In this document: positions 1 through 8,216 of the stretch, one piece after another
How positions within the stretch are numbered: the first letter of the stretch is position 1
Layout: each line of letters starts with the position of its first letter
Source: Bacteroidota bacterium
GTDB taxonomy: Bacteria; Bacteroidota; Bacteroidia; Chitinophagales; Chitinophagaceae
DNA length: 62,375 nt
NCBI GenBank assembly: GCA_024640225.1
Contig: JAHEFK010000015.1
Coordinates: 1 to 62,375, forward strand
Reading direction: 5' to 3'
Notes under the pieces: generated by a model
The model's database searches: none
Told to the model about the DNA's origin: nothing
Seen by the model: the letters and a program-made list of their open reading frames with translations, nothing else
Translations under genes and position numbers: made by a program

Positions 1-74
1 CGCTGATAATCTTTATACTTATCGCAGGACCACAACGTAATACTTGCAAGGGCTATTAATACTATTCGTCTCAT
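1..74 (-). CDS. Lipoprotein, N-terminal fragment (runs off window)
   Basis: Reading leftward from an ATG at 74, the frame is open to the window edge and encodes MRRIVLIALASITLWSCDKY. This is a short basic n-region, a hydrophobic stretch and a lipobox (L-W-S-C, Cys17), so the product is very probably a lipoprotein lipidated after export. Only 24 codons are visible, so no function can be given. It lies downstream of the response-regulator gene on the same strand, 53 bases away, and could be co-transcribed with it. Confidence 0.6.
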   Translation of the reverse strand, partial: MRRIVLIALASITLWSCDKYKDYQ

Positions 75-127
75 TAATTCGAAGTTTAAAATAAAGTTAT
101 TACAATAATATGAAAACACCAACAGAC

Positions 128-823
128 CTACTCAGTGAATTTATAGCCCACACCTCGTATCGAGTGAAAATGGATGGGATGTTTGCTATCCTTTTCGAAG
201 TATTTTCTAAAATTAAGTAAGAAATTATCAATAGTTCTAGTAGTTGGATATACTTGATATCCCCATACAATTTGTAAGATATGCTCTCTCGAAACCACTT
301 CATTTTTATGATCAATAAGCAATTTTAATAACGCCACTTCGCGTTTGCTTAAATTTAATTGTTGGCCATCATGCGTTATACACGTAAGTCCAGTAAAATC
401 GATGCTGCCACTGGCAAATGTATAGTACGTTAAGTTTTGTTGAGGATCTTGTATTTTTTTGTTTTTGGCAATCAACTTAGCTATACGCAAGAGTAATTCT
501 TCTAGGTCGAATGGTTTGCTTAAATAATCGTCGCCTCCTTTTCGCAAACCCTCAATGCGATCTTTTGGACTATTTTTAGCAGATAAAAATAAAATGGGCA
601 CTTCATTCTGCTGCAATCTTATAGCTTCGCATAAAGAAATGCCATCCATTTCTGGTAACATAATGTCCAGGATAATTAAGTCGAAATAAGCACTTTTTAC
701 TTGTTGTAGTGCTTGCAATCCATCCGACACAGTGGTTACGTCATAGCCTTCCAATTCGAGGTTAAGTTTTAAACTTTCTCTTATCGATTCTTCATCTTCA
801 ACTATTAAAACTGTTGACTGCAT
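128..823 (-). CDS. OmpR/PhoB-family response regulator
   Basis: 231-aa two-component response regulator. The receiver domain (about 1-120) has the acidic pair in VEDEE, phospho-acceptor Asp53 in LDIMLPEMDG, Ser81 and the conserved Lys103 in SKPFD. The C-terminal winged-helix DNA-binding domain (about 130-231) ends in the typical IRGVGYKF strand-wing. Length is normal for the family. No histidine kinase gene lies beside it in this window, so the partner kinase is unknown. It resembles the second regulator at 22135. The ATG at 823 follows a GGGAGAAA Shine-Dalgarno-like stretch. Confidence 0.93.
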   Translation of the reverse strand: MQSTVLIVEDEESIRESLKLNLELEGYDVTTVSDGLQALQQVKSAYFDLIILDIMLPEMDGISLCEAIRLQQNEVPILFLSAKNSPKDRIEGLRKGGDDYLSKPFDLEELLLRIAKLIAKNKKIQDPQQNLTYYTFASGSIDFTGLTCITHDGQQLNLSKREVALLKLLIDHKNEVVSREHILQIVWGYQVYPTTRTIDNFLLNFRKYFEKDSKHPIHFHSIRGVGYKFTE

Positions 824-846
824 AATTTCTCCCTATTTAGGTCTTG

Positions 847-854
847 CAAATATA
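847..854 (-). promoter_or_regulatory. -7 promoter box of the response regulator gene
   Basis: On the minus strand this reads TATATTTG, a full match to the Bacteroidota -7 consensus TAnnTTTG, about 24 bases ahead of the ATG. A TTG at 872-874 is a possible -33 element but its 17-base spacing is short. Confidence 0.5.
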
Positions 855-941
855 CAAATCCTTTTATGGAGCAAGGGAGCATTAATTAGGTCAAAATCCT
901 TAAAATTTGAGATAAAAGAGCTCCAATTTCAAAAGTTTTTG

Positions 942-949
942 TACATTTG
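942..949 (+). promoter_or_regulatory. -7 promoter box for tRNA-Leu
   Basis: TACATTTG matches the Bacteroidota -7 consensus TAnnTTTG and lies 10 bases before the tRNA 5' end. No clear -33 TTG is visible at the usual spacing. Confidence 0.5.
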
Positions 950-959
950 CAACCCAAAT

Positions 960-1041
960 GCGGGTGTGGTGAAATTGGTAGACACGCTAGACTTAGGATC
1001 TAGTGCTGCGAGGCTTGGGGGTTCGAGTCCCTCCACCCGCA
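960..1041 (+). tRNA. tRNA-Leu (anticodon UAG, reads CUA)
   Basis: The acceptor arms GCGGGTG (960-966) and CACCCGC (1034-1040) pair perfectly, with discriminator A at 1041. The anticodon arm is CTAGA-CTTAGGA-TCTAG, placing TAG at the anticodon. A variable arm and the T-arm GGTTCGAGTCC follow, as expected for the class II tRNA-Leu. The 3' CCA is not encoded (ACTC follows). Total length is 82 nt. Confidence 0.97.
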
Positions 1042-1050
1042 CTCAAATAC

Positions 1051-1081
1051 AAAAGCCGATCTATGATCGGCTCTTTTTTTA
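1051..1081 (+). terminator. Intrinsic terminator after tRNA-Leu
   Basis: Stem GCCGATC / GATCGGC with a TAT loop, followed by a T-rich tract (TCTTTTTTT). It ends the tRNA transcript just before the trigger factor gene. Confidence 0.85.
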
Positions 1082-1102
1082 AAACTTTAAATTACTATTG
1101 CT

Positions 1103-2479
1103 ATGGCAACGATTACACGTGAACAAATTGGTTCATTGCACGACAAAATTACCGTTCAGTTGGTAAAAGAAGATTATGTACCGAGTTTTGAAAAGGCTAT
1201 GAAAGGCTATGCTAAAACAGTTCAAGTTCCTGGTTTTAGAAAAGGTATGGTTCCTGCAGGCATGGTTAAAAAAATGTATGGCCCAAGCATTTTTAATGAA
1301 GAAATTATTAGAACGGCTAGCAAAGAATTAGAAACGTATTTACAAAAAGAAAATTTGGCCATTTTCGCACAGCCTTTGATGATGCCAAACGAATCTAATT
1401 ATCAATTGGATATGAATAATCCGCAAGATGTTAGTTTCAGTTTTGAAATAGGATTAAAACCTACGTTCGATATTAAACCTATTCAAGATAAAGCAAAATT
1501 AACACGCTATACAATCGAAGTGGCGGATACTATGATTGCAGATGAATTAGTACGTTTGCAACGTAGATATGGAAAAGCAGAGCCACAAGATGTTGTTTCT
1601 AATGCAGAGGATATTATTTATGCTACTTATCATAAATGTGATGCAGCAGGAGCCGTAATAGATGCTAATGCAAAGCAAGAAGATACCGTTTTGTTTGATA
1701 AATTGCCAAAAGGCATGCAAACCCTATTAATGGGTAAAAAAGCAGAAGATACCTTTGCTATAGTGCCTAACCAAGTTTGTAGCGCAGATGAATTAGCTGC
1801 ATTCTTAAAAGATCCATTGAAAACTACGGAAGCAGATGCAGCCACTACATATCAAGTTACCTTAACTAAAGTAGCACGTTTAATTCCGAGAGAATTAGAC
1901 GAAACCTTATATGCAGAAGTTTTCCCTAATGCAGCCATTACTACCTTAGATGCCTTCAAAGAAAAATTAAAAGAGGAGCTGGGTAAAGAATTTGTTAGAA
2001 TTTCTAAAGAACGTTTAACCAATGAAATGTATGAATTATTGGTGCATCAAACGAAATTAGATTTACCAGTTGCTTTCTTAAAACGCTGGATGAAAGAAGG
2101 TCAAGAAAAAGTACGAACAGATGAAGAAGTAGAAGCTGAATTTGGTTCATTTGACCATCAATTACGCTGGACATTGATTTCCGATAAATTAATAGTAGAA
2201 AATAAAATTCAAGTTAATTTAGAAGATGTTAAAAACAGCTTGAAAGCACAAGTAATGTCTTATTTTGGAATGGGTGCAGATGATGAAGCTCCTTGGATGG
2301 ATGGCTATATGGATAAGATCATGAAAGATGAAAAAACCATAGATGAAACATATCGTAAGATGTTATTCGATCGTTTATTCGAATATTTAGAAACACAATT
2401 TACTATTCAAGATAAAAAAGTGAGCGAAGAGGAATTCTTTAAATTACAAGATCCACACGCTACACATCATCATCATTAA
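1103..2479 (+). CDS. tig: Trigger factor-like ribosome-associated chaperone
   Basis: 458-aa chaperone that binds ribosomal protein L23 at the peptide exit and shields nascent chains. The N-terminal ribosome-binding domain carries the signature GFRKGMVP (about 44-51) followed by a MVKKMYG stretch. The middle (about 150-255) lies where the FKBP-type isomerase domain normally sits, but I see no good FKBP motifs, so isomerase activity is doubtful. The helical C-terminal arms follow from about 265. The protein ends in a natural histidine run (DPHATHHHH), which is unusual and could bind metal. It starts 22 bases after the tRNA terminator, and no clear promoter of its own is seen. Confidence 0.92.
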   Translation: MATITREQIGSLHDKITVQLVKEDYVPSFEKAMKGYAKTVQVPGFRKGMVPAGMVKKMYGPSIFNEEIIRTASKELETYLQKENLAIFAQPLMMPNESNYQLDMNNPQDVSFSFEIGLKPTFDIKPIQDKAKLTRYTIEVADTMIADELVRLQRRYGKAEPQDVVSNAEDIIYATYHKCDAAGAVIDANAKQEDTVLFDKLPKGMQTLLMGKKAEDTFAIVPNQVCSADELAAFLKDPLKTTEADAATTYQVTLTKVARLIPRELDETLYAEVFPNAAITTLDAFKEKLKEELGKEFVRISKERLTNEMYELLVHQTKLDLPVAFLKRWMKEGQEKVRTDEEVEAEFGSFDHQLRWTLISDKLIVENKIQVNLEDVKNSLKAQVMSYFGMGADDEAPWMDGYMDKIMKDEKTIDETYRKMLFDRLFEYLETQFTIQDKKVSEEEFFKLQDPHATHHHH

Positions 2480-2481
2480 TA

Positions 2482-2509
2482 AAAAGAGGTCCCGCAAGGG
2501 ACCTCTTTT
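2482..2509. terminator. Bidirectional terminator between tig and arfB
   Basis: Perfect stem GAGGTCCC / GGGACCTC with a GCAA loop, flanked by AAAA and TTTT. It can therefore end transcription from either side and even overlaps the arfB stop codon at 2508-2510. Confidence 0.9.
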
Positions 2510-2921
2510 ATTTCCAATCTGTTGCACTTCTATTACTTTTTTTAGCGCTTTGTTTCTTTTTATTATCTAATCGCTTTTCAATACTCCCTTTTGTAGGCTT
2601 TGTTTTTTTGCGTTTTTTCGGAACTATTAAGCTTTGAGCAATTAGTACTTGTACTTTTTTTAGTGCTATTAATTTATTTTCTAATTGAGAGCGCGTATCA
2701 CTGGCTACACAAACTAAACATCCTTCTTTATTAATTTTATTCGCTAGTTTTTGAAGGATGCGTTCTTTTTCAGCCATAGTAAATAAGCTTGTTTGCGTAA
2801 CTGGCCACCAAGCCTCTACTTTCGTTTCCACCTTGTTTACATGTTGCCCACCTTTGCCGCCACTTCTGGCTGTCTTAAAAAACACCTCTCGCTCTATGCC
2901 TTCTATTTTATAATCCATCAT
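2508..2921 (-). CDS. arfB: Peptidyl-tRNA hydrolase ArfB-type ribosome rescue factor
   Basis: 137-aa release-factor-like protein that hydrolyses peptidyl-tRNA on stalled ribosomes without a stop codon. The catalytic GGQ lies in SGGKGGQHVNKVETKV (about 20-35). There is no stop-codon recognition domain. The Lys-rich C-terminal tail (KKRKKTKPTKGS and KKKQSAKKS) is the part that enters the empty mRNA channel in this family. Two in-frame ATGs (2921 and 2918) open the gene. Its start overlaps the end of the upstream secreted-protein gene by 14 bases, so the two are probably translationally coupled. Confidence 0.9.
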   Translation of the reverse strand: MMDYKIEGIEREVFFKTARSGGKGGQHVNKVETKVEAWWPVTQTSLFTMAEKERILQKLANKINKEGCLVCVASDTRSQLENKLIALKKVQVLIAQSLIVPKKRKKTKPTKGSIEKRLDNKKKQSAKKSNRSATDWK

Positions 2922-4200
2922 CTAGGAGTGCAGGTTCTTTTCGTTCTTTTTTAGGCTTATCTTTCTTCTTGTCTTCTTTTTTATTTTTTTCAGCTTTTTT
3001 ATCCTTAGCAGGGGCGTCATCTACTTTCGTTTCTTTTTTAGGCTCCACTTGCTCTTGTATTTTTTCTATTGGTTCTATATTGTCAATTTCTTTGTCGAGC
3101 TCTTCGCCATTTGCTATAGCCTGCATTCGTTCAACAATGGCTTGATCGAGCTCGATATCTAAGTCTTTTGTTTCTTCAGGTAATTCTTCCAGCTCGGTAA
3201 GTACGGCTTTGTATTTTATATGTTCTGCTGGATCATTCCAAATGCCGGTATATTTTACTTTCCCGAGTGTAAGCTGCATAAAGGCATTATACTTGTCTTC
3301 TTTAAACGTCCATTCTTTCTCTTTTTTGCTTACTCGTAGGGATATGAAATCTTCATTATCTCCAAATTTATACAGCGCTTCGTATCGGCATACATCATCT
3401 CCACACGTATCTTTAATATAACGGATATAAAGTTCTATTGGAATGTATCCATCTAAGGTGCCTTCGTAATATTTTCTGGCAACAATAAAGTCATTTCTTG
3501 AATCATCCAAGCTATCAATTACTAAATTAACGGAATCAGTTTTGTGATGCGCTAATTTTGCATAGAATTTCTCTTCTACCATTCTTTGCAATTCATATTC
3601 AGCTTTTGTTTCTGCTTTGAATAAGTTTTTTAAATAACCGCCATACCAATTACCTTTAATCATTTGCAAATCGCTAACGGTAAAACAATAAACGGAATCT
3701 GTAACTTGATCTTTTACAAAAACATAACCTAAAAATCGTTCTGGAGCTATTTTTTCTAACACGGTATCCCGTGTTTTTCTCATGCGTTCTAGTTCATAAT
3801 TTAATAGTATTGTTTTGCTCCAATGCAATCCAATATTTTCTGCTTTATGCAGCATTTTATTAAATTCTTTTTTTCGTGCATTACGAATACTGGTATCCAT
3901 AATGTGTAATAATTCCGGCTTATTGAGGTAAAAAACTGCTTTTTGATAAGCATTGGAGCGAGGTGGAGACACTTCAATAATCCATCTCGACATATTTTCT
4001 ACAGTAGGAAAGATTTGAGTATAATTCATGAGCTCTTCTCGCTGAAGACAACGTAAGATTTTGCTAATATGCTCTGCTTCCCCTTTTTCTTTTCCTTTCC
4101 ATCCGGTCATTCCTTCTTTTCTTTGCTGAGCAAAGACCTGATAGGAGCTAAGGCAGCCTACTAGGAGTAAAAGAAAGATGAATCGGAATTTTGCCAGCAT
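2908..4200 (-). CDS. Secreted or lipid-anchored protein of unknown function
   Basis: 430-aa protein I do not recognise. The N-terminus is an export signal; it could be cut after VFA (about residue 24), or lipidated at Cys16 in the LVGC motif. The middle part (about 40-330) looks like a globular mixed fold with many charged and aromatic residues. The last 90 residues are very rich in Lys and Glu (repeated KKEDKKK-type runs) and probably disordered. It starts 2 bases after the scoB stop codon, so it belongs to the scoA-scoB-this-arfB transcription unit, though no functional link is obvious. Confidence 0.75.
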   Translation of the reverse strand: MLAKFRFIFLLLLVGCLSSYQVFAQQRKEGMTGWKGKEKGEAEHISKILRCLQREELMNYTQIFPTVENMSRWIIEVSPPRSNAYQKAVFYLNKPELLHIMDTSIRNARKKEFNKMLHKAENIGLHWSKTILLNYELERMRKTRDTVLEKIAPERFLGYVFVKDQVTDSVYCFTVSDLQMIKGNWYGGYLKNLFKAETKAEYELQRMVEEKFYAKLAHHKTDSVNLVIDSLDDSRNDFIVARKYYEGTLDGYIPIELYIRYIKDTCGDDVCRYEALYKFGDNEDFISLRVSKKEKEWTFKEDKYNAFMQLTLGKVKYTGIWNDPAEHIKYKAVLTELEELPEETKDLDIELDQAIVERMQAIANGEELDKEIDNIEPIEKIQEQVEPKKETKVDDAPAKDKKAEKNKKEDKKKDKPKKERKEPALLDDGL

Positions 4201-4202
4201 AT

Positions 4203-4859
4203 CTATACGTTCATTTCTTTTATCGATGGATGGATGCTAAGTCTGCCTGCTGTTTTATTTTTAATTTCTTCGATGCTTACACCTGGTGCATATTCAATGC
4301 ATACAAATCCATCTTCTGTTATGTCAAATACTCCTAAATCACTAACAATTTTCTTTACGCAAGCACGACCTGTAATTGGTAAACTACAAGTAGTTAATAA
4401 TTTAGAATTACCTGCTTTGTCGGTATGCTGCATGGCTACAATGATATTTTTTGCAGACGCAACAAGATCCATAGCGCCGCCCATGCCCTTCACCATTTTG
4501 CCCGGTACTTTCCAATTAGCAATATCGCCATTATCTGCAACTTCCATAGCACCGAGTACCGTAAGGTCTACTTTTCCTGCACGTATCATACCAAAACTCA
4601 TAGCGCTATCAAAGAAAACAGAGCCAGGCAACGTAGTAATGGTTTGCTTTCCAGCATTTATTAAATCTGCATCTTCTTCACCTGCAATTGGGAATGGTCC
4701 CATACCTAAAAGGCCATTTTCACTTTGTAGTTCCACTTCTATACCTTCAGGTATATAATTGGCTACCAAAGTAGGAATGCCAATTCCAAGATTTACATAG
4801 AAACCGTCTTGCAATTCTTGTGCTATACGTTTAGCAATTTGCTCTTTCGTTAATGCCAT
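4203..4859 (-). CDS. scoB: 3-oxoacid CoA-transferase subunit B
   Basis: 218-aa beta subunit of succinyl-CoA:3-ketoacid CoA-transferase, which moves CoA from succinyl-CoA to acetoacetate for ketone-body use. The family active-site glutamate is Glu47 in SENGLLG, and the N-terminal NLGIGIP is also typical. A normal-length partner subunit lies immediately upstream (6 bases apart). Acetoacetate-type acids are the usual substrate, but related CoA-transferases act on other short acids, so substrate is inferred. Confidence 0.92.
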   Translation of the reverse strand: MALTKEQIAKRIAQELQDGFYVNLGIGIPTLVANYIPEGIEVELQSENGLLGMGPFPIAGEEDADLINAGKQTITTLPGSVFFDSAMSFGMIRAGKVDLTVLGAMEVADNGDIANWKVPGKMVKGMGGAMDLVASAKNIIVAMQHTDKAGNSKLLTTCSLPITGRACVKKIVSDLGVFDITEDGFVCIEYAPGVSIEEIKNKTAGRLSIHPSIKEMNV

Positions 4860-4865
4860 AATTAG

Positions 4866-5564
4866 TTAATTTCTTACCGTTCTTTTTTCAATTCGTTTTT
4901 CATAATCTACACCTTGGAAAATATAATCTACATAGATGCCAGGTGTATGAATGTCATTAGGATCTAACGTTCCTGCTGCTACTAAATGTTCTACCTCAGC
5001 AATTGTTTTTTTACCTGCCATGGCCATTAATGGATTGAAATTGCGTGCGGTATCTTTAAAAATCAAATTTCCCTTTGTGTCGCCTTTCCAAGCTTTTACT
5101 ATGGCGAAATCGGCATCAAATGCGTATTCCAATAAATAGTCTTTCCCGTTAAAGTTGCGTACTTCCTTGCCTTCAGCAACTTCTGTACCTACACCGGCTG
5201 GCGTATAAATTGCGGGCATACCATAACCTGCGGCCATACATCTAGTAGCCAAGGTGCCTTGCGGAATTAATTCTACTTCTAATTCGCCACTTAGTAATTG
5301 TCGTTCAAATTCATCATTTTCGCCTACATAAGAAGCTATCATTTTTTTAACTTGTTTGGTTTGCAATAGCAACCCAATGCCAAAATCATCTACTCCCGCA
5401 TTGTTGGATATACAAGTAAGTTGATCCACTCCTTTTTTTACCAATGCTGCTATGCAATTTTCGGGTATGCCACACAATCCAAAGCCGCCTAATAAAAGGG
5501 TTTGACCAGATTGTATTGCTTTGACAGCCTCCTCGGCATTTGCTACCACTTTATGTAAACTCAT
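4866..5564 (-). CDS. scoA: 3-oxoacid CoA-transferase subunit A
   Basis: 232-aa alpha subunit of the CoA-transferase, first gene of the operon. The glycine-rich [16 protein letters not shown] near the N-terminus and the later [14 protein letters not shown] stretch are characteristic of the SCOT alpha family. Together with scoB it forms the two-chain bacterial enzyme. No clear TAnnTTTG promoter is visible in the short gap upstream. Confidence 0.92.
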   Translation of the reverse strand: MSLHKVVANAEEAVKAIQSGQTLLLGGFGLCGIPENCIAALVKKGVDQLTCISNNAGVDDFGIGLLLQTKQVKKMIASYVGENDEFERQLLSGELEVELIPQGTLATRCMAAGYGMPAIYTPAGVGTEVAEGKEVRNFNGKDYLLEYAFDADFAIVKAWKGDTKGNLIFKDTARNFNPLMAMAGKKTIAEVEHLVAAGTLDPNDIHTPGIYVDYIFQGVDYEKRIEKRTVRN

Positions 5565-5619
5565 GTTTGAAATAATATGCTAGGTTAATAATAAGCAAGT
5601 TATGAAAACTGTTGCTGTA

Positions 5620-5658
5620 AAAAAAATAAGCGACTTCTTTGTTTAGGAAGTCGCTTAT
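5620..5658 (-). terminator. Intrinsic terminator after the MoxR gene
   Basis: Twelve-base stem ATAAGCGACTTC / GAAGTCGCTTAT. Read on the minus strand it is followed by a run of seven to eight T, so it ends the transcript of the gene at 5679-6680. Confidence 0.88.
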
Positions 5659-5678
5659 AATCGTATTTTAAATATTGT

Positions 5679-6680
5679 CTAAGGTACTTCTACGGCGTTT
5701 AGTATTTCATGTAAAATATCTACGCTTGTTTTGTTTTCTGCTTCCGCCTCGTAAGTTACGCCAATTCTATGTCGCATTACATCTGTGCATACTGCTCTTA
5801 TATCTTCAGGGATTACGTAGCCTCTGCGCTTAATAAAAGCGTAAGCTTTGGCTGCCAAGGCCAAACTTATACTGGCTCTTGGAGATGCTCCAAAACTAAT
5901 CCAATTTTTAAGATGTGCTAATTTATATTGTTCCGGGAAACGCGTAGCAAATACGATGTCTAAAATATATTGTTCGATTTTTTCATCCATATAAATTTCA
6001 CGAACTAATTGTCTTGCCTCTAAGATCTCTTCGGTGCTCACTACGGCATTAATTTTTGTAGCTGTTGCTTGTAAATTCTGACGAATGATAGCACGTTCTT
6101 CTTCTTTTTGCGGGTAGGTAATTACTACTTTCAGCATGAAGCGATCTACCTGTGCTTCTGGTAATTCGTAAGTGCCTTCTTGTTCTATTGGGTTTTGTGT
6201 AGCTAATACTAAGAACGGCTCTTGCAGAGGATACGTAGTATCGCCAATAGTAACTTGGCGTTCTTGCATTGCTTCTAATAAAGCACTTTGAACTTTTGCC
6301 GGAGCTCTATTGATCTCATCGGCTAATATGAAATTGGCAAAGATGGGACCTTTTCGCACAGAAAATTCGTGCGCTTGAGGGTTATACATCATGGTACCCA
6401 ACACATCCGCAGGTAATAAGTCGGGCGTAAATTGAATACGTGCAAACTTGCCATTTATTGCACTCGCCATAGATTTGATGGCAAGCGTTTTAGCTAGTCC
6501 AGGAACACCTTCTAGTAAGATATGACCTTGCGCTAAGAGGCCAATTAATAAGCGTTCTACCATCATTTTTTGGCCAACAACAGATTTGTTTAATTCCATT
6601 TGAAGCAAATCGATAAAGGCACTTTTTGCATGAATTTTTTCATTTAATGCTCTAATGTCTAATGAAGCTGTTTGTTCCAT
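5679..6680 (-). CDS. MoxR-family AAA+ ATPase
   Basis: 333-aa AAA+ ATPase of the MoxR group, which act as chaperones for the maturation of envelope or metal-binding complexes. Walker A is GVPGLAKT (58-65) and Walker B is FILADEINRAP (Asp121-Glu122); the ATQNP sensor-1 stretch and a C-terminal lid domain follow. Such genes usually sit beside DUF58 and von Willebrand-domain genes, but none is present here, so the client is unknown. It is transcribed alone from its own promoter and ends at a terminator. Confidence 0.92.
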   Translation of the reverse strand: MEQTASLDIRALNEKIHAKSAFIDLLQMELNKSVVGQKMMVERLLIGLLAQGHILLEGVPGLAKTLAIKSMASAINGKFARIQFTPDLLPADVLGTMMYNPQAHEFSVRKGPIFANFILADEINRAPAKVQSALLEAMQERQVTIGDTTYPLQEPFLVLATQNPIEQEGTYELPEAQVDRFMLKVVITYPQKEEERAIIRQNLQATATKINAVVSTEEILEARQLVREIYMDEKIEQYILDIVFATRFPEQYKLAHLKNWISFGASPRASISLALAAKAYAFIKRRGYVIPEDIRAVCTDVMRHRIGVTYEAEAENKTSVDILHEILNAVEVP

Positions 6681-6703
6681 AGGTATTTAAAAAATTTATT
6701 AAT

Positions 6704-6711
6704 CAAAAGTA
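6704..6711 (-). promoter_or_regulatory. -7 promoter box of the MoxR gene
   Basis: Minus-strand TACTTTTG, a full match to TAnnTTTG, 23 bases before the ATG at 6680. No convincing -33 element is seen. Confidence 0.5.
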
Positions 6712-6858
6712 ATAGGTTTGATGTAAAATTCTAACACTCTATTATTTTTTAACTTTTTCTAAAAAAATACGCGCAAAAGCCATTTGTTTTTAAATGAGAT
6801 AGCATTAAACATATTGATAGAAATCTTTGTTTTGAGTATAATTCAATAATATTGTAGC

Positions 6859-7734
6859 ATGAAAATTTTTCCTTCAGAAATTAAAACATCACAATTGCAT
6901 GCCTATTTGTTAGGCGCAGTTGCCCCTCGACCTATTTGTTTTGCCAGTACTATAGATGAAGAAGGCAATATGAATTTATCACCGTTTAGTTTTTTTAATG
7001 TTTTTGGTAGCAAGCCTCCTATATTGGTTTTTTCTCCTGCTAGAAGAGTACGTAATAATACCATTAAGCACACTTTAGAGAATGCTATTCGAACGAAAGA
7101 GGTGGTTATCAATGTAGTCAATTATGCCATTGTGCAGCAAATGAGCTTGGCAAGCTGCGAATACGATAAAGGAGTCAATGAATTTGAAAAAGCGGGATTA
7201 ACACCTATTGCATCTGAATTGGTAAAGCCTTTTAGGGTCAAAGAATCTCCTGTGCAGCTAGAATGTAAAGTACTAGAAGTAAAAGCAACGGGCGAAGAAG
7301 GTGGAGCGGGTAATCTTGTGATTTGTGAGGTTGTATGTATGCACATAAATGATGAGGTATTAAATGAGCAATTGCAAATTGATCCTCATAAAATAGATTT
7401 AGTAGCTAGAATGGGTGGAGATTTTTATTGTAGAGCAAGTGGTAATGCAGTTTTTGAAGTAGCAAAACCCAATTTAAATTTAGGCGTTGGCGTAGATCAA
7501 TTACCAGCCACAATTCGCTTAAGTAAGGTATTGACGGGCAATCATTTAGGTGTTTTGGGCAATTGCACCTCGGTGCCAAGTATGGACATAGCCTATAAAG
7601 ATGCACATTTAGACCAGCTTTTGGCTCAAGTTTATGCTCATCCGGAGGAGCGCATTCATGCGCTTCATGCTTATGCAAAAGAACTGTTAGATGCTAATAA
7701 AATTGATCAAGCTTGGCAAGTATTATTAAAATAA
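6859..7734 (+). CDS. Flavin reductase-like (FMN-binding split barrel) protein
   Basis: 291-aa protein whose first 200 residues match the flavin reductase-like split-barrel fold: the early GAVAPRPICFASTIDEEG, NLSPFSFFN and NNTIKHT segments bind FMN in this family. The last 90 residues form an extra helical tail. Members reduce flavins for monooxygenases or act on small molecules themselves; the substrate is not evident. The gene is divergent from the MoxR gene across a 178-base AT-rich gap. Confidence 0.85.
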   Translation: MKIFPSEIKTSQLHAYLLGAVAPRPICFASTIDEEGNMNLSPFSFFNVFGSKPPILVFSPARRVRNNTIKHTLENAIRTKEVVINVVNYAIVQQMSLASCEYDKGVNEFEKAGLTPIASELVKPFRVKESPVQLECKVLEVKATGEEGGAGNLVICEVVCMHINDEVLNEQLQIDPHKIDLVARMGGDFYCRASGNAVFEVAKPNLNLGVGVDQLPATIRLSKVLTGNHLGVLGNCTSVPSMDIAYKDAHLDQLLAQVYAHPEERIHALHAYAKELLDANKIDQAWQVLLK

Positions 7735-7780
7735 TTTGTACTTTTAGATACTTATTTAACAATCGATAAAAACGTATAAT

Positions 7781-8152
7781 ATGAAAAAAATAGCTTTAGT
7801 GCTTTGTATGGGTATTTTAAGTCTTTCTTCATTTGCTCAAAATCAAGCAAAGTCTTTGAATGATCAAAAAATGGAATTCATTTCTAAAATCAATGAATTT
7901 GCAGCTAATACAGAACGTAATAATGCAGATGGTATGCAAACGACCTATACGCAATTACAAACGATGATGTCTAATTTTTTAGCTATGAATAAGCAAAAAT
8001 TAAATGCAGATAAATCGAATACTACCCTAGATAAGAAAGTAAAAGAAGAAGTGAAATTAATGAAAGATATCACTGAAAAGGCGAAAGATAAAAAAGCTAA
8101 TTTAATGCCTATTTTAATGGACTTGAAATTTTTCGTAGTTACACTCGATTAA
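7781..8152 (+). CDS. Small secreted helical protein of unknown function
   Basis: 123 aa with a clear signal peptide (cut after SFA, about residue 19). The mature part is strongly helical and rich in Lys, Asn and Met (DKKVKEEVKLMKDITEKAKDKK), suggesting a soluble periplasmic coiled coil. I do not recognise the family. It lies 46 bases after the flavin reductase-like gene; TACTTTTA at 7739-7746 is an imperfect -7 box. A hairpin terminator follows. Confidence 0.75.
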   Translation: MKKIALVLCMGILSLSSFAQNQAKSLNDQKMEFISKINEFAANTERNNADGMQTTYTQLQTMMSNFLAMNKQKLNADKSNTTLDKKVKEEVKLMKDITEKAKDKKANLMPILMDLKFFVVTLD

Positions 8153-8173
8153 TAATATCAATACTACTATAGG

Positions 8174-8206
8174 AAAAGAGTTTTGGTGTAGGCCAAAACT
8201 CTTTTT
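8174..8206 (+). terminator. Intrinsic terminator overlapping the next promoter
   Basis: Stem AAAAGAGTTTTGG / CCAAAACTCTTTT with a TGTAGG loop, then a T-rich tract. Its left arm holds the TTG used as the -33 element of the downstream Crp-like gene, so end and start signals are overlaid. Confidence 0.85.
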
Positions 8207-8213
8207 ATTTTTG
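8183..8213 (+). promoter_or_regulatory. Promoter of the Crp-like regulator
   Basis: -33 TTG at 8183-8185 and -7 TATTTTTG at 8206-8213 with a 20-base spacer, a good Bacteroidota sigma-ABfr type promoter. The box ends 3 bases before the ATG, so the transcript should begin at or next to the start codon. Confidence 0.65.
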
Positions 8214-8216
8214 TAT

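Noticed and set aside
8211-8216. TTG start codon for the Crp-like regulator.
   Set aside because: The TTG is the last three bases of the -7 box TATTTTTG, so it would not be in the transcript. The same logic removes the TTG starts of gltX, pheS and rpmI.
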